NCBI RefSeq assembly: GCF_000800255.1
Contig: NZ_CP009747.1
Coordinates: 2,728,001-2,792,000 of the forward strand
Reading direction: 5' to 3'
DNA: 64,000 bases
Source: Pseudomonas parafulva
Lineage (GTDB): Bacteria > Pseudomonadota > Gammaproteobacteria > Pseudomonadales > Pseudomonadaceae
Part shown: piece by piece, positions 25,784 to 34,750 of the stretch
Numbering within the stretch: position 1 is the first letter of the stretch
How the letters are laid out: each line of letters opens with the position of its first letter
Notes under the pieces: generated by a model
What the model saw: only the letters and a program-made list of their open reading frames with translations
What the model was told of the DNA's origin: nothing
The model's database searches: none
Made by a program: the position numbers and the translations under genes

Positions 25784-26833
25784 TCAGCCAGCCCGAAATT
25801 TGCGCCTCACCCACAGATCACGGCCTACCGCCACGCAAGCACCGAGGCCAACACCCAGCAGAGTCGCGATCAACATGATAATGGCCTTGCGCGGCTTCAC
25901 AGGTTTATCCGGCGGCGATACCGCGCCATCCTGCTGGTACATGGCAACCAGGGAAGGGTCTATCTTCAGCTTGCGTAGAAAACTGAGTTTTTCTTGCCGC
26001 TCGCGCAAACCAGGAATATAGGGGTCGTTGGAAGCCCGTGACTCCAGATTGGCAATCTCTGCCTCTAGGGCCTTGCTACCGCGCATGTATACAAGAGCGC
26101 CGCCCATCCCAGCCGAGACCTCGTTGGATAGCGTATTGGATATCAACGGCGGTTTTTCCAGACCTATCGAATGCGCGATACGCAATGCCTCCTTGAGCTG
26201 GGCGATTTGGTCGGAGCGCTGATTACTCGCACTGGCACGCGAAGCACGAATTTGCTGCTCGAGGTTATCGGCCATGATCGAAATATCGCTGCGCGTTCCG
26301 CTGAGCAACTCGTTTTTTGCCCTTTCTGCGGCCATCTCGGCGTAGGTCGACACCCATATAGCAGCCAACCGCGGATCTTCGACACCGGCAGTGATCACGT
26401 AGCGATCCGGCATATCGCTGCCCGCTTGCGCGATTACAAGCTTGGTGTTGAACTCGGCATACAATGCATCCCGAGATCCTTCACGCTCGCGCTGGGTCAG
26501 GGTCGGCAAATACGTCTTACGGAAGAACTTATCGCGCACAGCCTCAGACTGCAGGGCGCTCAGATAAATGCTATACACGTCTTTCGCACTCAAGGGTCGA
26601 AGCCCTGTGCTCTCCCCACGCCCAAAGTTGAGCTGTGCAATTTCGTCCTGTGTTGGGGCACGAATATACAGCTTCGCTTCATAGACTGGAGAGGCAAGCA
26701 GCACGTAAGCCAGTGCTAAGACAATGATAGGGACCGCGACAATTGCGACCCAGAGTTTTTGCCGCCACACGCCCTGCGCAAGCTCAACCAGATCAATCTC
26801 ATCACCACCAGGAAGCTCGCTTTCATTGCGCAT
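25784..26833 (-). CDS. wzz: Wzz-type chain-length determinant, standard form
   Basis: The 349-residue length is normal for Pseudomonas Wzz1. It begins with the cytoplasmic EIDLVELAQGVWRQK and TM1 near 31-52. The periplasmic domain has the conserved VYEAKLYIRAPTQDEIAQLN. TM2 near 315-335 is preceded by the Pro-rich PPDKPVKPRKAI. It lies at the position where wzz is found in P. aeruginosa, just downstream of ihfB. It precedes a second, longer wzz on the same strand after 136 bases, so two chain-length classes are likely. Confidence 0.88.
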   Translation of the reverse strand: MRNESELPGGDEIDLVELAQGVWRQKLWVAIVAVPIIVLALAYVLLASPVYEAKLYIRAPTQDEIAQLNFGRGESTGLRPLSAKDVYSIYLSALQSEAVRDKFFRKTYLPTLTQREREGSRDALYAEFNTKLVIAQAGSDMPDRYVITAGVEDPRLAAIWVSTYAEMAAERAKNELLSGTRSDISIMADNLEQQIRASRASASNQRSDQIAQLKEALRIAHSIGLEKPPLISNTLSNEVSAGMGGALVYMRGSKALEAEIANLESRASNDPYIPGLRERQEKLSFLRKLKIDPSLVAMYQQDGAVSPPDKPVKPRKAIIMLIATLLGVGLGACVAVGRDLWVRRKFRAG

Positions 26834-27255
26834 CTATTCTTTTTTTCCTTCGTTCATCTGATTTAATCAGCACAGGAGTCATGCTTGGACACCCGTCCAG
26901 CCTGAACGCCCTACAATCAAGCGTAGCGGCTGTTTTTCGCTTTGCTACACACTCGAACTCACTTCGCAGCAATCGGCAATAGAGTGAACCACGCCTAGGA
27001 AGTTCCTGATTTTCTTGCAGAACATCACAGAAATTTTGACAGCACTCGCCAGCCTACACCTACATCGCCAGCAAGGCATGGGTTTGACATTGGGCGCACA
27101 CGCCCGGCAAGGGAAAATGGGAATCGACCAAGACAACAGGGGCAGGGATTGCGCCAGGGCTCCTAGAGAGGATTGTCTGTCGACCCGCCCAAGAGAACAT
27201 GAGCCTTAGCACAGCGCTTGGAGCGTTGAGCTTAAACGATCAAGATACCGCCAAA
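26834..27255. other. Intergenic region between the LapA-domain gene and the first wzz
   Basis: About 420 bases carry no supported gene. Three short frames (26743-26982, 26945-27136, 27015-27209) lack ribosome binding sites and recognisable motifs. The segment is AT-richer than its surroundings and must hold the promoter of the wzz-led O-antigen transcript. No convincing -35/-10 pair on the minus strand was found by eye. Confidence 0.5.
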
Positions 27256-27555
27256 CTACGAAGAAGCTTCGGGCACGCCAGTAGGATTTTTCCGATCAAC
27301 CTTGAGTGGGACCTGTCGAGCGGAGTGCCTTGCTTCCCGCTTACGGAGGCGAGTTGAGAAGATCGTCAGAAAAGGCCCTATAGCCATACCCACAACAAGC
27401 GCACCAATCACAGGCACGGCAACAGGCATGGAGGGCGCTGCCCAGCCAAATAGCACCAATGAGACCATCTGCTGATTCTCCAGCACGAAGAACAGCACCA
27501 ATGCGACCAATACAACGACCAGAGATACCAACAAGGCACGCTTGAGACTACGCAT
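27256..27555 (-). CDS. lapA: LapA/DUF1049-domain small membrane protein
   Basis: The product is 99 residues with two membrane helices (residues 7-25 and 44-66). The family motif is FFVLENQQMVSLVLFGW in the first half. The C-terminal basic cytoplasmic tail begins RLRKREARHS. The LapA (YciS) domain is linked to lipopolysaccharide assembly and LpxC turnover together with LapB in enterobacteria. This is not the large P. putida adhesin also called LapA. It follows ihfB by 19 bases and is probably cotranscribed with it. Function in Pseudomonas is inferred from the family only. Confidence 0.85.
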   Translation of the reverse strand: MRSLKRALLVSLVVVLVALVLFFVLENQQMVSLVLFGWAAPSMPVAVPVIGALVVGMAIGPFLTIFSTRLRKREARHSARQVPLKVDRKNPTGVPEASS

Positions 27556-27574
27556 TGAAAAGCTTCCTCATCGA

Positions 27575-27871
27575 CTAAGAATGCATCGAATCTTCTTCAT
27601 TGACCCGATCACGCAGCTCTTTGCCTGGCTTGAAGTGCGGCACGAACTTACCTTCGAGCTCCACCGACTGCCCAGTCTTGGGATTTCGTCCCACGCGTGG
27701 CGCCCGATAGTGGAGAGAAAAACTCCCGAAGCCACGAATCTCGATGCGATCGCCCGTTGCCAGACATTGTGACATCTGCTCGAGCATGGTCTTGATGGCC
27801 AACTCCACGTCCTTGGACGAGAGCAGCCCCTGATGGGTGACTATACGTTCGATCAGCTCGGACTTCGTCAT
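27575..27871 (-). CDS. ihfB: Integration host factor subunit beta
   Basis: The product is 98 residues of the HU/IHF fold. It begins [23 protein letters not shown]. The DNA-binding beta arm has [21 protein letters not shown], including the intercalating Pro of RNPKTG. It forms the heterodimeric DNA-bending protein with IhfA. A C-terminal acidic tail (NEEDSMHS) extends beyond the core fold. In Pseudomonas this gene marks the left border of the O-antigen locus, as here. Its leader contains a terminator-like hairpin (27987-28020) that might attenuate expression. Confidence 0.96.
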   Translation of the reverse strand: MTKSELIERIVTHQGLLSSKDVELAIKTMLEQMSQCLATGDRIEIRGFGSFSLHYRAPRVGRNPKTGQSVELEGKFVPHFKPGKELRDRVNEEDSMHS

Positions 27872-27986
27872 GTTTTTCCCTTCGTTATCAAGCAGCTAGA
27901 TCGTTGCCTAACCAGTTTGTAGCACGCTCCGAAAGATTTGAACAGCATAGGGTCTTGACTTGACGAAAAAAACAAATCCCTTTCGC

Positions 27987-28020
27987 AAAAAATGCGTCCG
28001 CGCGCAGTCGACGCAAAAAA
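27987..28020 (-). terminator. Terminator-like hairpin with T6 in the ihfB leader
   Basis: Read on the minus strand, TGCGTC and GACGCA form a 6 bp stem with a GC-rich 11-base loop, followed by TTTTTT. It lies about 115 bases upstream of the ihfB ATG. It could stop transcription arriving from upstream or act as an attenuator of ihfB. Confidence 0.5.
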
Positions 28021-28151
28021 CCGATAGAGGCCGCACAAAGATTTGTAGGATTTGACATAATCGCGAGTAGGACGCATCCGCTTTGCATTGTCGCAAAAGT
28101 GGATTGCTACGACATTTCTTGCTTGTGCGTCGAACTCATCAGGATTGTTTT

Positions 28152-28736
28152 ATGCGGATACCCTTCCCTTACCTCACCTTTGCGACCCTATTTCTCACCG
28201 CAGGCGCGAGCGCTCAGGTAGCGGCCGCACAAGGCCACTCGTGGCAGAACGAGCCATCGGAATTCCTAGGCGTTCCTTTTTTTGGTGATTTCAAGTCTCA
28301 GTTGCCGGAATGCATGGACACCACTGCTCGCCAACCCAATCTGTGCTGGAATCAGACACCCGAGCCAGAACGCTACGAGATTCGCGGACTGCCCTACATT
28401 CCAATCAGCTCTGGATACCAACTTTTCGCCGACCTGAAGGATGGCTCGATTGGCCAGCTCACGCTGACCGGTAACGCCAGTAGTTTAGAGCTGGTTTCCG
28501 ACTTTCTGGCCGATACCCTGGGAAAATCTGGCTCGAGCCTGAGCCGTCGAGTGCAACTTAGCACCGGCGCATCTTATGAGATGAAAACCATCACCTGGCA
28601 GGGCAAGCGAATTGCAGTTCACTTCCAGCGCAACGAGAGCGATCTGAGCCGTTATACAGTGGTGTTCACACCTACGGCATCCGACCTCAAGACCCTTGAA
28701 ACCAGCCCGTCAGTTGACGAGGAATCTGGTACGTAG
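28152..28736 (+). CDS. Secreted protein of unknown function
   Basis: The product is 194 residues. Residues 1-27 form a clear signal peptide (MRIPFPYLTFATLFLTAGASA, cleaved near AQV or AAA). The mature part has one Cys pair (PECMDTTARQPNLCW) that could form a disulfide, then mixed beta-rich sequence (YQLFADLKDGSIGQLTLTGN). No family is recognised. The ATG at 28152 has AGGA 9 bases upstream, and a longer open frame upstream would lose the signal peptide. It is a single plus-strand gene placed between ihfB and rpsA, two genes that are normally neighbours. A shared hairpin (28801-28832) lies downstream. Confidence 0.7.
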   Translation: MRIPFPYLTFATLFLTAGASAQVAAAQGHSWQNEPSEFLGVPFFGDFKSQLPECMDTTARQPNLCWNQTPEPERYEIRGLPYIPISSGYQLFADLKDGSIGQLTLTGNASSLELVSDFLADTLGKSGSSLSRRVQLSTGASYEMKTITWQGKRIAVHFQRNESDLSRYTVVFTPTASDLKTLETSPSVDEESGT

Positions 28737-28800
28737 ATCACCCCACACTCTCGATCAGGGTAGTGAGATCCGCACAGCATATTTCGCACAAAAAATTGAC

Positions 28801-28832
28801 AAAAAAAGGGCGACCCGAGGGTCGCCCTTTTT
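28801..28832. terminator. Bidirectional intrinsic terminator between rpsA and the secreted protein gene
   Basis: GGGCGACC and GGTCGCCC form an 8 bp GC-rich stem with a short CGAG-type loop, flanked by A7 on one side and T5 on the other. Each strand therefore sees a stem followed by a T run. It is 20 bases past the rpsA stop. Confidence 0.9.
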
Positions 28833-28851
28833 CTTACCGATCAAACAGAAC

Positions 28852-30531
28852 TCAGTTCTGCTTGGCCATTGCTTCGCGCAGCAGCGCAGCCATGGTGGTA
28901 TCGGCAGCAGCTTCCGGAGCGGTGTTTTTCAGGCTCTGGATAGCTTCGCGCTCTTCAGCATCGTCCTTCGATTTGATGGACAGGCTGATGACGCGGGACT
29001 TGCGGTCAACGCTGATGATCTTGGCTTCGATCTCTTCGCCTTCCTTCAGCACGTTACGCGCATCTTCAACGCGGTCACGGCTGATTTCGGAAGCCTTCAG
29101 AGTCGCTTCGATGTCATCGGCCAGGGTGACGATGGCGCCTTTGGCGTCAACTTCCTTCACGACGCCCTTAACGATTGCACCCTTGTCGTTGACAGCAACG
29201 AAGTTGGAGAACGGATCGTCTTCCAGCTGCTTGATACCCAGGGAGATGCGCTCGCGCTCTGGGTCAACCGACAGGATGACGGTTTCCAGTTCGTCGCCCT
29301 TCTTGAAACGACGTACGGCTTCTTCGCCGGTTTCGTTCCAGGAGATGTCGGACAGGTGAACCAGACCGTCGATGCCGCCGTCCAGACCAATGAAGATACC
29401 GAAGTCGGTGATCGACTTGATGGTACCGGTGATCTTGTCACCCTTGTTGAACTGGCCGGAGAAGTCTTCCCATGGGTTGGATTTGCACTGCTTGATACCC
29501 AGGGAAATACGACGACGCTCTTCGTCGATGTCCAGAACCATGACTTCCACTTCGTCGCCAACCTGAACGACTTTCGACGGGTGGATGTTCTTGTTGGTCC
29601 AGTCCATTTCGGAAACGTGTACCAGACCTTCAACACCTTCTTCCAGCTCAGCGAAGCAGCCGTAGTCGGTCAGGTTGGTGACGCGCGCTTGCACGCGAGT
29701 ACCTTCTGGGTAACGGGCAGTGATAGCGACCCACGGATCTTCGCCCATTTGCTTCAGACCCAGCGAAACGCGGTTACGCTCACGGTCGAACTTCAGAACG
29801 CGCACGTCGACTTCGTCGCCAACGTTAACGATTTCCGATGGGTGCTTGATGCGCTTCCACGCCATGTCGGTGATGTGCAGCAGGCCGTCGATGCCACCCA
29901 GGTCCACGAATGCGCCGTAGTCGGTGAGGTTCTTGACGATACCTTTGACCTGCTGGCCTTCCTGCAGGGTTTCCAGCAGGGCTTCGCGCTCGGCGGAGTT
30001 CTCGGCTTCCAGCACGCTGCGACGCGAAACGACAACGTTGTTGCGCTTCTGGTCCAGCTTGATGACCTTGAATTCCAGCTCTTTGCCTTCCAGGTGGGTG
30101 GTGTCGCGCACTGGGCGGACATCAACCAGGGAGCCCGGCAGGAACGCACGGATGCCGTTAACGTCGACAGTGAAGCCGCCTTTAACCTTACCGTTGATAA
30201 CGCCCTTGACCACTTCTTCGGCGGCGAAAGCTGCTTCCAGAACAATCCAGCACTCAGCGCGCTTGGCTTTTTCACGGGACAGCTTGGTTTCGCCAAAGCC
30301 GTCTTCGACCGCGTCCAGCGCAACGTGCACTTCGTCACCGACCTTGATGGTCAGCTCGCCAGCTTCGTTGTAGAACTGCTCGAGCGGGATGACGCCCTCG
30401 GATTTCAGACCGGCATGTACGGTAACCCAGTCGCCGTCGATGTCGACAACGATACCGGTGATGATGGCACCCGGCTGAAGATTGAGGGTTTTCAGGCTTT
30501 CTTCAAAGAGTTCTGCAAAGCTTTCGCTCAT
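28852..30531 (-). CDS. rpsA: 30S ribosomal protein S1
   Basis: The product is 559 residues with six S1 (OB-fold) repeats. Conserved turns include [20 protein letters not shown] and [19 protein letters not shown]. The first two repeats are the divergent ribosome-binding ones. The start [14 protein letters not shown] at 30531 has GGAAT upstream and matches the usual N-terminus; an open frame 18 codons longer is rejected. S1 brings mRNA to the 30S subunit. It follows cmk, the standard order, with a 14 bp hairpin in the 124-base spacer. A strong intrinsic terminator follows the stop. Confidence 0.98.
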   Translation of the reverse strand: MSESFAELFEESLKTLNLQPGAIITGIVVDIDGDWVTVHAGLKSEGVIPLEQFYNEAGELTIKVGDEVHVALDAVEDGFGETKLSREKAKRAECWIVLEAAFAAEEVVKGVINGKVKGGFTVDVNGIRAFLPGSLVDVRPVRDTTHLEGKELEFKVIKLDQKRNNVVVSRRSVLEAENSAEREALLETLQEGQQVKGIVKNLTDYGAFVDLGGIDGLLHITDMAWKRIKHPSEIVNVGDEVDVRVLKFDRERNRVSLGLKQMGEDPWVAITARYPEGTRVQARVTNLTDYGCFAELEEGVEGLVHVSEMDWTNKNIHPSKVVQVGDEVEVMVLDIDEERRRISLGIKQCKSNPWEDFSGQFNKGDKITGTIKSITDFGIFIGLDGGIDGLVHLSDISWNETGEEAVRRFKKGDELETVILSVDPERERISLGIKQLEDDPFSNFVAVNDKGAIVKGVVKEVDAKGAIVTLADDIEATLKASEISRDRVEDARNVLKEGEEIEAKIISVDRKSRVISLSIKSKDDAEEREAIQSLKNTAPEAAADTTMAALLREAMAKQN

Positions 30532-30606
30532 TTTAATTCCTGTAGATTCGGGCGAAACAGACGCCCATCGCCACATTCCAGACAATGTGGGTTTCGTTTA
30601 AGTAAA

Positions 30607-30649
30607 GGAAAGCAGGCAGGACGATGACTGGTGCCCCTGCCTGCTTTCC
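30607..30649 (-). terminator. Long hairpin in the cmk-rpsA spacer
   Basis: GGAAAGCAGGCAGG (30607-30620) pairs perfectly over 14 bp with CCTGCCTGCTTTCC (30636-30649) around a 15-base loop. On the minus strand the stem is followed by TTTACTT. It lies 6 bases after the cmk stop and about 75 bases before rpsA. It may be a partial terminator or a processing site separating the two messages. Confidence 0.65.
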
Positions 30650-30655
30650 TGATGA

Positions 30656-31342
30656 TCAGAGCAGATCGCGCAGGGCGATCTCGCTTCTGATCCGTTGCAG
30701 CACCTGCTCGATGGACAATTCGGTGGAGTCCAACTGGATGGCATCGGCCGCCGGCTTGAGCGGGGCCACTGCGCGTTGGGTGTCGCGCTCATCGCGCGCA
30801 CGAATCTCATCTAGCAGACTTGACAGACTAACATCTTCACCCTTGCCCTTCAACTGCAGGTAACGGCGACGCGCTCGTTCCTCGGCACTGGCCGTAAGGA
30901 AGACTTTCAGCGGTGCGTCTGGAAATACCACGGTGCCCATGTCGCGACCGTCGGCAATCAACCCCGGCGCTTCGCGGAAGGCACGTTGGCGCTGCAGCAG
31001 CGCTTCGCGAACGGCCGGCAGTGAGGCAACCATGGAGGCACCCGCCCCGACCGTCTCGGTACGGATGACATGGCTGACATCCTCGCCTTCGAGAATGATT
31101 TGCTGCAGCTTGCCGGGCTCCGCCGCGATGAACTGCACGTCCAGGTGAGCCGCCAAGGCCTTGAGCAGTTCTTCGTTGGTCAGGTCGACGCCATGGTTGG
31201 TCGCGTTGAATGCCAGCAACCGATACAGCGCCCCGGAATCGAGCAGTCGCCAGCTCAGCTCACGCGCCAGCAGTCCAGCCACGGTACCCTTGCCGGAGCC
31301 GCTGGGTCCATCAATGGTGATGACCGGCGCCAGCGAATTCAC
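30656..31342 (-). CDS. cmk: Cytidylate kinase
   Basis: The product is 228 residues with the P-loop [11 protein letters not shown] near residues 11-21, the CMP-binding [13 protein letters not shown] and the LID region [14 protein letters not shown]. It phosphorylates CMP and dCMP with ATP. The start is a GTG at 31342 ([12 protein letters not shown]). It overlaps the stop of the tyrA-aroA gene (GTGA) and is chosen over a longer frame because it gives the usual N-terminus and translational coupling. It sits between the aroA fusion and rpsA, the conserved order. Confidence 0.96.
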   Translation of the reverse strand: MNSLAPVITIDGPSGSGKGTVAGLLARELSWRLLDSGALYRLLAFNATNHGVDLTNEELLKALAAHLDVQFIAAEPGKLQQIILEGEDVSHVIRTETVGAGASMVASLPAVREALLQRQRAFREAPGLIADGRDMGTVVFPDAPLKVFLTASAEERARRRYLQLKGKGEDVSLSSLLDEIRARDERDTQRAVAPLKPAADAIQLDSTELSIEQVLQRIRSEIALRDLL

Positions 31343-33579
31343 GACTGCGCCTCTTGTGCCACGCGGATACCCACTTCGGCACACAGCGCCAGGAAGTTCG
31401 GGAACGATGTGGCGACGTTGGCGCAGTCATGAATGCGGATTGGCGCGCTGGCCCGCAGTGAAGCGACGCTGAAGGCCATGGCGATACGGTGATCACCGTG
31501 ACCATGGACTTCGCCGCCACCGATCGGTCCGCCATCGATGATGATGCCATCCGGCGTGGGCTCGCACGTGACGCCCAGCGTCTGCAAGCCATCGGCCATG
31601 ACCTGGATACGGTCGGACTCCTTGACCCGCAGTTCTTCGGCGCCGCGCAGCACGGTACGCCCTTCGGCACAGGCCGCGGCGACGAACAGCACCGGGAACT
31701 CGTCGATGGCCAGCGGCACCAGCGCCTCTGGAATGTCGATGCCCTTGAGCTTCGCGCCGCGCACGCGCAGGTCAGCGACCGGCTCGCCACCAACTTCACG
31801 CTGGTTTTCCAGAGTGATGTCGCCGCCCATCAGGCGCAGGATATCGATCACGCCGGTTCGGGTCGGGTTGATGCCGACATGCTCCAGCACCAACTCAGAA
31901 CCTTCGGCAATGGATGCCGCCACCAGGAAGAAGGCCGATGACGAAATATCGCCGGGCACTTCGATGCGAGTGGCTTTCAGCGTGCCGCCTGCTTGCAGCG
32001 AAGCTACCGGACCATCGCTGTGCACCGAATAACCGAAGCCCCGCAGCATCCGCTCGGTATGATCACGGGTTGGCGCGGGCTCGGTGACGGTGGTGGTGCC
32101 TTCGGCGTACAGGCCAGCCAGCAACAGGCACGACTTCACTTGGGCGCTGGCCATCGGCAACGTGTAGTTCAGCGCCTTCAGTTTCTGGCCACCACGAATG
32201 GTCAGCGGTGGACGTCCCTCAGGCCCCGTCTCGACCACAGCCCCCATTTCCCGCAGCGGATTGGCGACGCGGTTCATGGGGCGCTTGGACAGCGAGGCAT
32301 CGCCGGTCATGGTCACGTCGAATGACTGTCCAGCCAACAGCCCGGAGAGCAGGCGCATCGAGGTGCCCGAGTTGCCCAGGTAGATCGGACCGGGCGGCGG
32401 CTTGAGCCCCTGCAGGCCGACACCGTGAATGGTCACGCGGCCGTGGTGCGGACCTTCGATGACCACACCCATGTCACGGAAGGCCTGGAGGGTTGCCAGA
32501 GCATCCTCGCCCTCGAGGAAGCCCTCGACCTCAGTGGTGCCCTCGGCCAGGGAGCCCAGCATGATCGAGCGATGGGAGATGGATTTGTCGCCCGGTACGC
32601 GAATCCGTCCGGACAGGCGGCCACCAGGTTGGGCCAGGAAAATCAGGTCGTTGGCGTTCATAGCGTCCACATAGGCCCGGCGGGCCAGGATTTTACTGAA
32701 ATGCTCACGGGCGACCCGAGCACGGGTGAACACACCCAGCAGTTGGTGCCCGTCTCCTGCATCGACCGCGTCGCGCAAGGCGTCGAGGTCGCTGCGAAAT
32801 GTATCCAGCGTGCGCAGGACAGCCTCGCGGTTGGCGAGGAAGATGTCGTGCCACATGATCGGGTCGCTGCCGGCGATTCTCGTGAAATCGCGGAAGCCCC
32901 CGGCAGCGTACCGGAAGATATCGAGGTTTTCATTGCGTTTGGCCAGCGAGTCCACCAGACCGAAAGCCAGCAGGTGCGGCAAGTGACTGGTGGCGGCCAG
33001 CACTTCGTCGTGGCGCTCGACCGGCATGTGTTCCACGTCAGCGTCCAGCGCACGCCACAACCGATCGACCAATGCCAAGGCGGCGCCATCGGTTTCGCCA
33101 AGCGGCGTGAGGATGACCTTGTGCCGACGGAACAGCATCGCGTTGGATGCCTCCACACCGCTCTGCTCGGAACCCGCGATCGGGTGGCCCGGTACGAACC
33201 GAGGAAGACGCTCGCCGAGCACAGCCCGCGCAGCGCGCACCACATTGCCCTTGGCGCTGCCGACATCGGTAATTACAGCCCCCCCAAGCTCCAGCACAGC
33301 CAAGCGCGCAAGAAGCTTCTCCATGGCGAGAATCGGAACAGCAAGCTGGATCACATCGGCACCGACGCACGCGGTGGCCAGATCGTCTTCGCAACGATCG
33401 ACCACGCCGAGCGCCACCGCCTGCCTGCACGACTCGGCATCCAGATCGACGCCGACCACTTCGCGGCACAGGCCGCTTTCACGCAAGCCCTTGGCGAAAG
33501 AACCACCGATCAGGCCGAGACCGACGACGACCAGACGATCGACGATGGGCGCGGATTTGCTTTCTGCTGCATTTACCAC
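31339..33579 (-). CDS. tyrA-aroA: Bifunctional prephenate dehydrogenase / 3-phosphoshikimate 1-carboxyvinyltransferase (TyrA-AroA fusion)
   Basis: The product is 746 residues in two parts. Residues 1-300 are a cyclohexadienyl/prephenate dehydrogenase with [20 protein letters not shown] and the active-site [12 protein letters not shown]. Residues 310-746 are an EPSP synthase beginning with [21 protein letters not shown] and containing [16 protein letters not shown]. The fusion joins a step of tyrosine synthesis to the sixth shikimate step and is a known feature of Pseudomonas. The start is a GTG at 33579, with AAGG about 10 bases upstream. Gene order pheA-[tyrA-aroA]-cmk is conserved. Confidence 0.96.
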   Translation of the reverse strand: MVNAAESKSAPIVDRLVVVGLGLIGGSFAKGLRESGLCREVVGVDLDAESCRQAVALGVVDRCEDDLATACVGADVIQLAVPILAMEKLLARLAVLELGGAVITDVGSAKGNVVRAARAVLGERLPRFVPGHPIAGSEQSGVEASNAMLFRRHKVILTPLGETDGAALALVDRLWRALDADVEHMPVERHDEVLAATSHLPHLLAFGLVDSLAKRNENLDIFRYAAGGFRDFTRIAGSDPIMWHDIFLANREAVLRTLDTFRSDLDALRDAVDAGDGHQLLGVFTRARVAREHFSKILARRAYVDAMNANDLIFLAQPGGRLSGRIRVPGDKSISHRSIMLGSLAEGTTEVEGFLEGEDALATLQAFRDMGVVIEGPHHGRVTIHGVGLQGLKPPPGPIYLGNSGTSMRLLSGLLAGQSFDVTMTGDASLSKRPMNRVANPLREMGAVVETGPEGRPPLTIRGGQKLKALNYTLPMASAQVKSCLLLAGLYAEGTTTVTEPAPTRDHTERMLRGFGYSVHSDGPVASLQAGGTLKATRIEVPGDISSSAFFLVAASIAEGSELVLEHVGINPTRTGVIDILRLMGGDITLENQREVGGEPVADLRVRGAKLKGIDIPEALVPLAIDEFPVLFVAAACAEGRTVLRGAEELRVKESDRIQVMADGLQTLGVTCEPTPDGIIIDGGPIGGGEVHGHGDHRIAMAFSVASLRASAPIRIHDCANVATSFPNFLALCAEVGIRVAQEAQS

Positions 33580-33655
33580 GGGTGCGAACCTTGTTTGGAA
33601 ATCGGGACGAACTGTGAGGGTGTGGCGGGCCGCTCTACACCCCTACAGCCTCGAG

Positions 33656-34750
33656 TCAAAGCACCGCCTTCGGATAAGACCCAAGCACCTTGAGCGCTAC
33701 CGCTTCCTGGCTGATCTGCTCCAGCACGGCCTTGATCAATGGGTCACGATGGTGGCCGACGAAGTCGATGAAGAACACGTAGGTCCACTTGCCACTGCGC
33801 GAAGGCCGCGTCTCAATGCGGGTCAGGTCGATCCCGTTATCGTGGAACGGCACCAACAACTCGTGCAGCGCACCGGGTTTGTTGCTCATGGAGACGATGA
33901 TCGAGGTCTTGTCGTCCCCAGTCGGCGGCACTTCCTGGCTGCCGATCATCAGAAAACGCGTGGAGTTGTCCGGACGGTCTTCGATTTTCTCAGCCAGTCG
34001 GGTCAGCCCGTAGAGATTGGCTGCCATGTCACCGGCGATCGCCGCCGAATTCCATTCGCCCTTCACGCGCTTGGCCGCCTCAGCATTGCTGGAGACCGCC
34101 ACGCGCTCGACGTTCGGGTAGTGGGCGTCCAACCATTTGCGGCATTGAGCGAGCGACTGCGCATGGGAGTAGATGCGCGTGATGCTGCCGGTCTTAGTGT
34201 TCTCCCCCACCAGCAGGTGATGGTGGATACGCAGCTCCACCTCACCGCAGATCACCATGTCATGCTCGAGGAAACTGTCCAGGGTATGGCTGACCGCACC
34301 CTCCGTCGAGTTTTCCACGGGCACCACGCCGAAGTTGACGGCACCGGCCGCCACCTCTCGAAACACCTCGTCGATGGCCGCCATGGGGCGACTCACGACC
34401 GCGTGGCCGAAATGCTTCATGGCCGCCGCTTGCGTAAAAGTACCTTCAGGGCCGAGGTAAGCCACTTTCAGCGGCTCTTCCAAGGCCAGGCAGGAGGACA
34501 TGATTTCGCGGAACAGTCGCGCCATCTCCTCGTTGCCCAGTGGTCCTCTGTTGCGCTCCATCACGCGCTTGAGCACCGCAGCCTCACGCTCAGGACGGTA
34601 GAACACCGGCTTCTCGCCTTCGGCGAGCGAGGCGGTCTTGACCTTGGCCACTTCCTGGGCGCAGCGGGCGCGCTCGCTGATCAGCTCGAGGATCTTCTCG
34701 TCGAGGCTGTCGATGCGTACGCGCAGCGCCTTGAGTTCCTGCTCGACCAT
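33656..34750 (-). CDS. pheA: Bifunctional chorismate mutase / prephenate dehydratase (P-protein)
   Basis: The product is 364 residues in three domains. Residues 1-90 are an AroQ chorismate mutase (LKALRVRIDSLDEKILELIS). Residues 95-275 are prephenate dehydratase (VAYLGPEGTFTQAAAMKHFG and NSTEGAVSHTLD, with the catalytic Thr in STRFLMIG). Residues 285-364 are an ACT regulatory domain (KPGALHELL and the ETRPSR Phe-binding motif). It makes phenylpyruvate from chorismate and is feedback-controlled by phenylalanine in the family. The ATG shares one base with the serC stop, so the pair is translationally coupled. Confidence 0.97.
   Translation of the reverse strand: MVEQELKALRVRIDSLDEKILELISERARCAQEVAKVKTASLAEGEKPVFYRPEREAAVLKRVMERNRGPLGNEEMARLFREIMSSCLALEEPLKVAYLGPEGTFTQAAAMKHFGHAVVSRPMAAIDEVFREVAAGAVNFGVVPVENSTEGAVSHTLDSFLEHDMVICGEVELRIHHHLLVGENTKTGSITRIYSHAQSLAQCRKWLDAHYPNVERVAVSSNAEAAKRVKGEWNSAAIAGDMAANLYGLTRLAEKIEDRPDNSTRFLMIGSQEVPPTGDDKTSIIVSMSNKPGALHELLVPFHDNGIDLTRIETRPSRSGKWTYVFFIDFVGHHRDPLIKAVLEQISQEAVALKVLGSYPKAVL

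Noticed and set aside
27035..27085. TTGACA and TTGACAT sequences on the plus strand as promoters
   Set aside because: No matching -10 at proper spacing and no plus-strand gene downstream.
6508..27871. A JUMPstart/ops element for the O-antigen transcript
   Set aside because: No sequence resembling the enterobacterial element was seen, and Pseudomonas loci generally lack it.
28052..28080. TTGACA at 28052 as the -35 of the secreted protein gene
   Set aside because: The hexamer 17 bases downstream (CATCCG) is a poor -10, so no promoter is claimed.
28696..30627. A 643-codon plus-strand frame
   Set aside because: It is antisense to rpsA, which has six clear S1 repeats; the opposite-strand product is a shadow.
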